DNA from: an uncultured Mycoplasmatota bacterium
GTDB taxonomy: Bacteria > Bacillota_I > Bacilli_A > RF39 > UBA660
NCBI GenBank assembly: GCA_900544625.1
Contig: UQVR01000036.1
Location: 1 to 7,224, forward strand
DNA length: 7,224 nucleotides
Reading direction: 5' to 3'
Shown here: positions 6,050 through 7,224 of the stretch, piece by piece
Position numbering within the stretch: the stretch's first letter is position 1
Layout: every line of letters starts with the position of its first letter
The notes under the pieces: generated by a model
Told to the model about the DNA's origin: nothing
Database searches by the model: none
What the model saw: only the letters and a program-made list of their open reading frames with translations
Position numbers and translations under genes: made by a program

Positions 6050-7069
6050 ATGGCTATTCTTGTTACTGGCGGAGTTGGTTATATCGCTTCGCATACTATT
6101 ATAACTTTACTAGAAAAAGGTGAGGAAGTTATAATACTCGATAATTTATCAAATTCATGCTACGAATCTTTGCATAAAGTTAAAAAAATTACCGGGTATG
6201 ATAGTCGCTTTTATAGAGGTGATATACTTGACAAAGAGCTCTTACGCAAAATATTCAAAGAAAACACTATTTCTGACGTTATTCATTTTGCAGGCTATAA
6301 ATCTGTAAAGGAATCCATTTCTCACCCATTGAAATACTATCAAAATAACGTTTCTGGTACATTGTCATTAATAGATGCGATGGGGGAAGCTTGTGTACAA
6401 AGTTTGATTTTTAGCTCATCAGCTACAGTATATGGTGAACCAGAAAGGATACCTTTAGATGAAAATTGTAGAATTGGAGGTACAACGAATCCATACGGCA
6501 CGTCGAAGTTATTCGTAGAAAAATTCCTTATTGATTATTCACATGCATTCCCTGATTTTAGAACTACCATCTTAAGATATTTCAACCCTGTCGGTGCTCA
6601 CCCATCTGGTGAAATAGGGGAAGATCCCAATGGTATACCTAACAACTTAATGCCATATATATGTCAAGTTGCTATAGGGAAGCAACAACACCTCACTATC
6701 TTTGGTAGCGATTATCCAACAAAAGATGGTACAGGTGTTCGTGATTATATCCATGTCATGGATCTTGCTGAAGGGCATGTTGCGGCGTTAGAACATCGAA
6801 ATGAAGGAGCAAATTGCAAGATCTATAATCTCGGGACGGGCACAGGATACTCAGTACTGGAACTTGTTGATGCATTTCAGAGAGTTACTGCACATAAAGT
6901 TCCATATGTATTCAGTAAACGACGACCTGGTGATATTGCTGAGTGTTGGTCTGATCCTTCTAAGGCTTATAGGGAACTTGGATGGAAAGCGAAGCGTGGG
7001 TTGGAAGAAATGGTTCGAGATGCCTGGAATTGGCAACAAAAGAATCCAAACGGTTATGTAAAAGCATGA
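6050..7069 (+). CDS. galE: UDP-hexose 4-epimerase (GalE/Gne type)
   Basis: This 339-residue NAD-dependent extended short-chain dehydrogenase aligns by eye with E. coli GalE over its whole length (338 residues). It interconverts UDP-Glc and UDP-Gal and/or UDP-GlcNAc and UDP-GalNAc in the cytoplasm, supplying donors for the cluster's transferases. Catalytic S124 (in F-S-S-S-A-T-V-Y-G), Y149 and K153 (N-P-Y-G-T-S-K) are intact, as are R-Y-F-N-P-V-G-A-H-P-S-G (176-187) and D-G-T-G-V-R-D-Y-I-H (226-235). Residue 299 is Cys (E-C-W-S-D-P), where E. coli GalE has Tyr. Tyr299 restricts GalE to Glc/Gal, and Y299C or the Cys of human GALE admits N-acetyl sugars, so UDP-GalNAc synthesis is likely (name gne also fits). 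The NAD-binding loop reads T-G-G-V-G-Y-I-A, with Ala13 replacing the usual third Gly. It is the last cluster gene, 30 nt after the family 4 gene. Confidence 0.95.
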   Translation: MAILVTGGVGYIASHTIITLLEKGEEVIILDNLSNSCYESLHKVKKITGYDSRFYRGDILDKELLRKIFKENTISDVIHFAGYKSVKESISHPLKYYQNNVSGTLSLIDAMGEACVQSLIFSSSATVYGEPERIPLDENCRIGGTTNPYGTSKLFVEKFLIDYSHAFPDFRTTILRYFNPVGAHPSGEIGEDPNGIPNNLMPYICQVAIGKQQHLTIFGSDYPTKDGTGVRDYIHVMDLAEGHVAALEHRNEGANCKIYNLGTGTGYSVLELVDAFQRVTAHKVPYVFSKRRPGDIAECWSDPSKAYRELGWKAKRGLEEMVRDAWNWQQKNPNGYVKA

Positions 7070-7085
7070 ATGCTCAATAGTATTT

Positions 7086-7114
7086 TTGTCAACCTTAAAA
7101 ATTATCGATTTTAT
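7086..7114 (+). promoter_or_regulatory. Candidate gnd promoter (distal)
   Basis: TTGTCA (7086-7091, 5 of 6 matches to -35) lies 17 nt from TTTTAT (7109-7114, 4 of 6 matches to -10). Transcription would start near 7121, leaving a leader of about 68 nt. gnd is known to have its own growth-rate-regulated promoter in this interval, but which hexamers are used here is inference. Confidence 0.35.
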
Positions 7115-7118
7115 GTAT

Positions 7119-7154
7119 CCTGAGTTAACATAGCATCTACATTGACCTGAGTTA
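7119..7154 (+). repeat. 9-bp direct repeat upstream of gnd
   Basis: CCTGAGTTA occurs at 7119-7127 and 7146-7154, 27 nt apart. AACATA (7127-7132) and TATGTT (7153-7158) also form an inverted repeat at the same edges. The unit could be a small duplication, a paired regulator site or an RNA stem in the gnd leader. Confidence 0.45.
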
Positions 7155-7170
7155 TGTTTCGCAATATCAC
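7142..7170 (+). promoter_or_regulatory. Candidate gnd promoter (proximal)
   Basis: TTGACC (7142-7147, 5 of 6 matches) lies 17 nt from TATCAC (7165-7170, 3 of 6 matches). Transcription would start near 7177, which would nearly abut the ribosome binding site, so this is less attractive than the distal candidate. Confidence 0.2.
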
Positions 7171-7177
7171 CCCTGAC

Positions 7178-7182
7178 AGGAG
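7178..7182 (+). promoter_or_regulatory. Ribosome binding site of gnd
   Basis: AGGAG within GACAGGAGTAAACAATG sits 6 nt before the gnd ATG and marks the return to conserved chromosomal sequence. Confidence 0.85.
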
Positions 7183-7188
7183 TAAACA

Positions 7189-7224
7189 ATGTCAAAGCAA
7201 CAGATCGGCGTCGTCGGTATGGCA
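7189..7224 (+). CDS. gnd: 6-phosphogluconate dehydrogenase, 5' end only
   Basis: The 12 visible codons give MSKQQIGVVGMA, identical to the N-terminus of E. coli and Salmonella Gnd, which continues into the Rossmann G-x-G-x-x-G motif. Gnd oxidatively decarboxylates 6-phosphogluconate to ribulose 5-phosphate in the pentose phosphate pathway. It is a housekeeping gene that borders the O-antigen locus and is not part of O-antigen synthesis. Codon use is noticeably less AT-rich than in the cluster (ATC GGC GTC GTC). The gene is cut by the window end, not truncated biologically as far as can be seen. Confidence 0.95.
   Translation, partial: MSKQQIGVVGMA

Noticed and set aside
7063..7087. Possible terminator after galE (AGCA-TGAA-TGCT followed later by TATTTTT)
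   Set aside because: The stem is only 4-5 bp and the T-run begins about 10 nt after it, so it is too weak to call.
6801..7195. Plus-strand 86-codon and minus-strand 114-codon frames over the end of galE
   Set aside because: Both are shadows of the highly conserved GalE C-terminus. The minus-strand frame also runs through the gnd promoter region.
1..7224. Insertion sequence, H-repeat remnant, CRISPR array or tRNA
   Set aside because: No transposase-like frame, long terminal repeats, regularly spaced repeats or cloverleaf sequence was seen on reading either strand.

Overview
The window is a complete O-antigen (surface polysaccharide) gene cluster of an enterobacterium, almost certainly Escherichia/Shigella. 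The left end carries the conserved sequence that lies downstream of galF in E. coli, including a full 39-bp JUMPstart element with the RfaH-recruiting ops site. The right end is the ribosome binding site and first 12 codons of gnd (MSKQQIGVVGMA). This is the galF-gnd position where E. coli serotypes exchange their O-antigen genes. The DNA between the two conserved ends is visibly AT-rich, with many A and T runs, as is usual for exchanged O-antigen clusters.

Layout, all on the + strand: leader with JUMPstart/ops (1-234); Wzy-type polymerase (235-1260); family 2 glycosyltransferase (1257-2126); Wzx-type flippase (2099-3304); family 32-like DXD glycosyltransferase (3294-3950); second family 2 glycosyltransferase (3947-4717); a 183-nt gap with several small palindromes (4718-4900); family 4 glycosyltransferase (4901-6019); GalE/Gne-type UDP-hexose 4-epimerase (6050-7069); gnd promoter region (7070-7188); start of gnd (7189-7224, cut by the window end). 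The first five genes overlap by 4, 28, 11 and 4 nt and look translationally coupled. The last two cluster genes are separated by untranslated gaps and have their own ribosome binding sites.

How the genes work together (inference from family knowledge): there is no initiating sugar-phosphate transferase here, so assembly presumably starts with chromosomal WecA placing GlcNAc-P (or GalNAc-P) on undecaprenyl phosphate. The four glycosyltransferases could complete a unit of about five sugars, Wzx flips it across the inner membrane, and Wzy polymerises it. Wzz and WaaL lie elsewhere. The only nucleotide-sugar gene is the epimerase, and there are no genes for rhamnose, mannose, fucose or dideoxy sugars. 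The polymer is therefore predicted to contain only Glc, Gal, GlcNAc and GalNAc. The epimerase has Cys at the position equivalent to Tyr299 of E. coli GalE, the change that admits N-acetylated sugars, so it probably makes UDP-GalNAc as well as, or instead of, UDP-Gal.

I see no new class of system. The points most worth a second look are the epimerase residues (Cys299 and an unusual Ala13 in the NAD-binding loop), a 10-A tract inside a glycosyltransferase, the structured gap before the family 4 gene with a small coupled reading frame, and an inverted repeat just before wzy. The serotype cannot be named from sequence reading alone.
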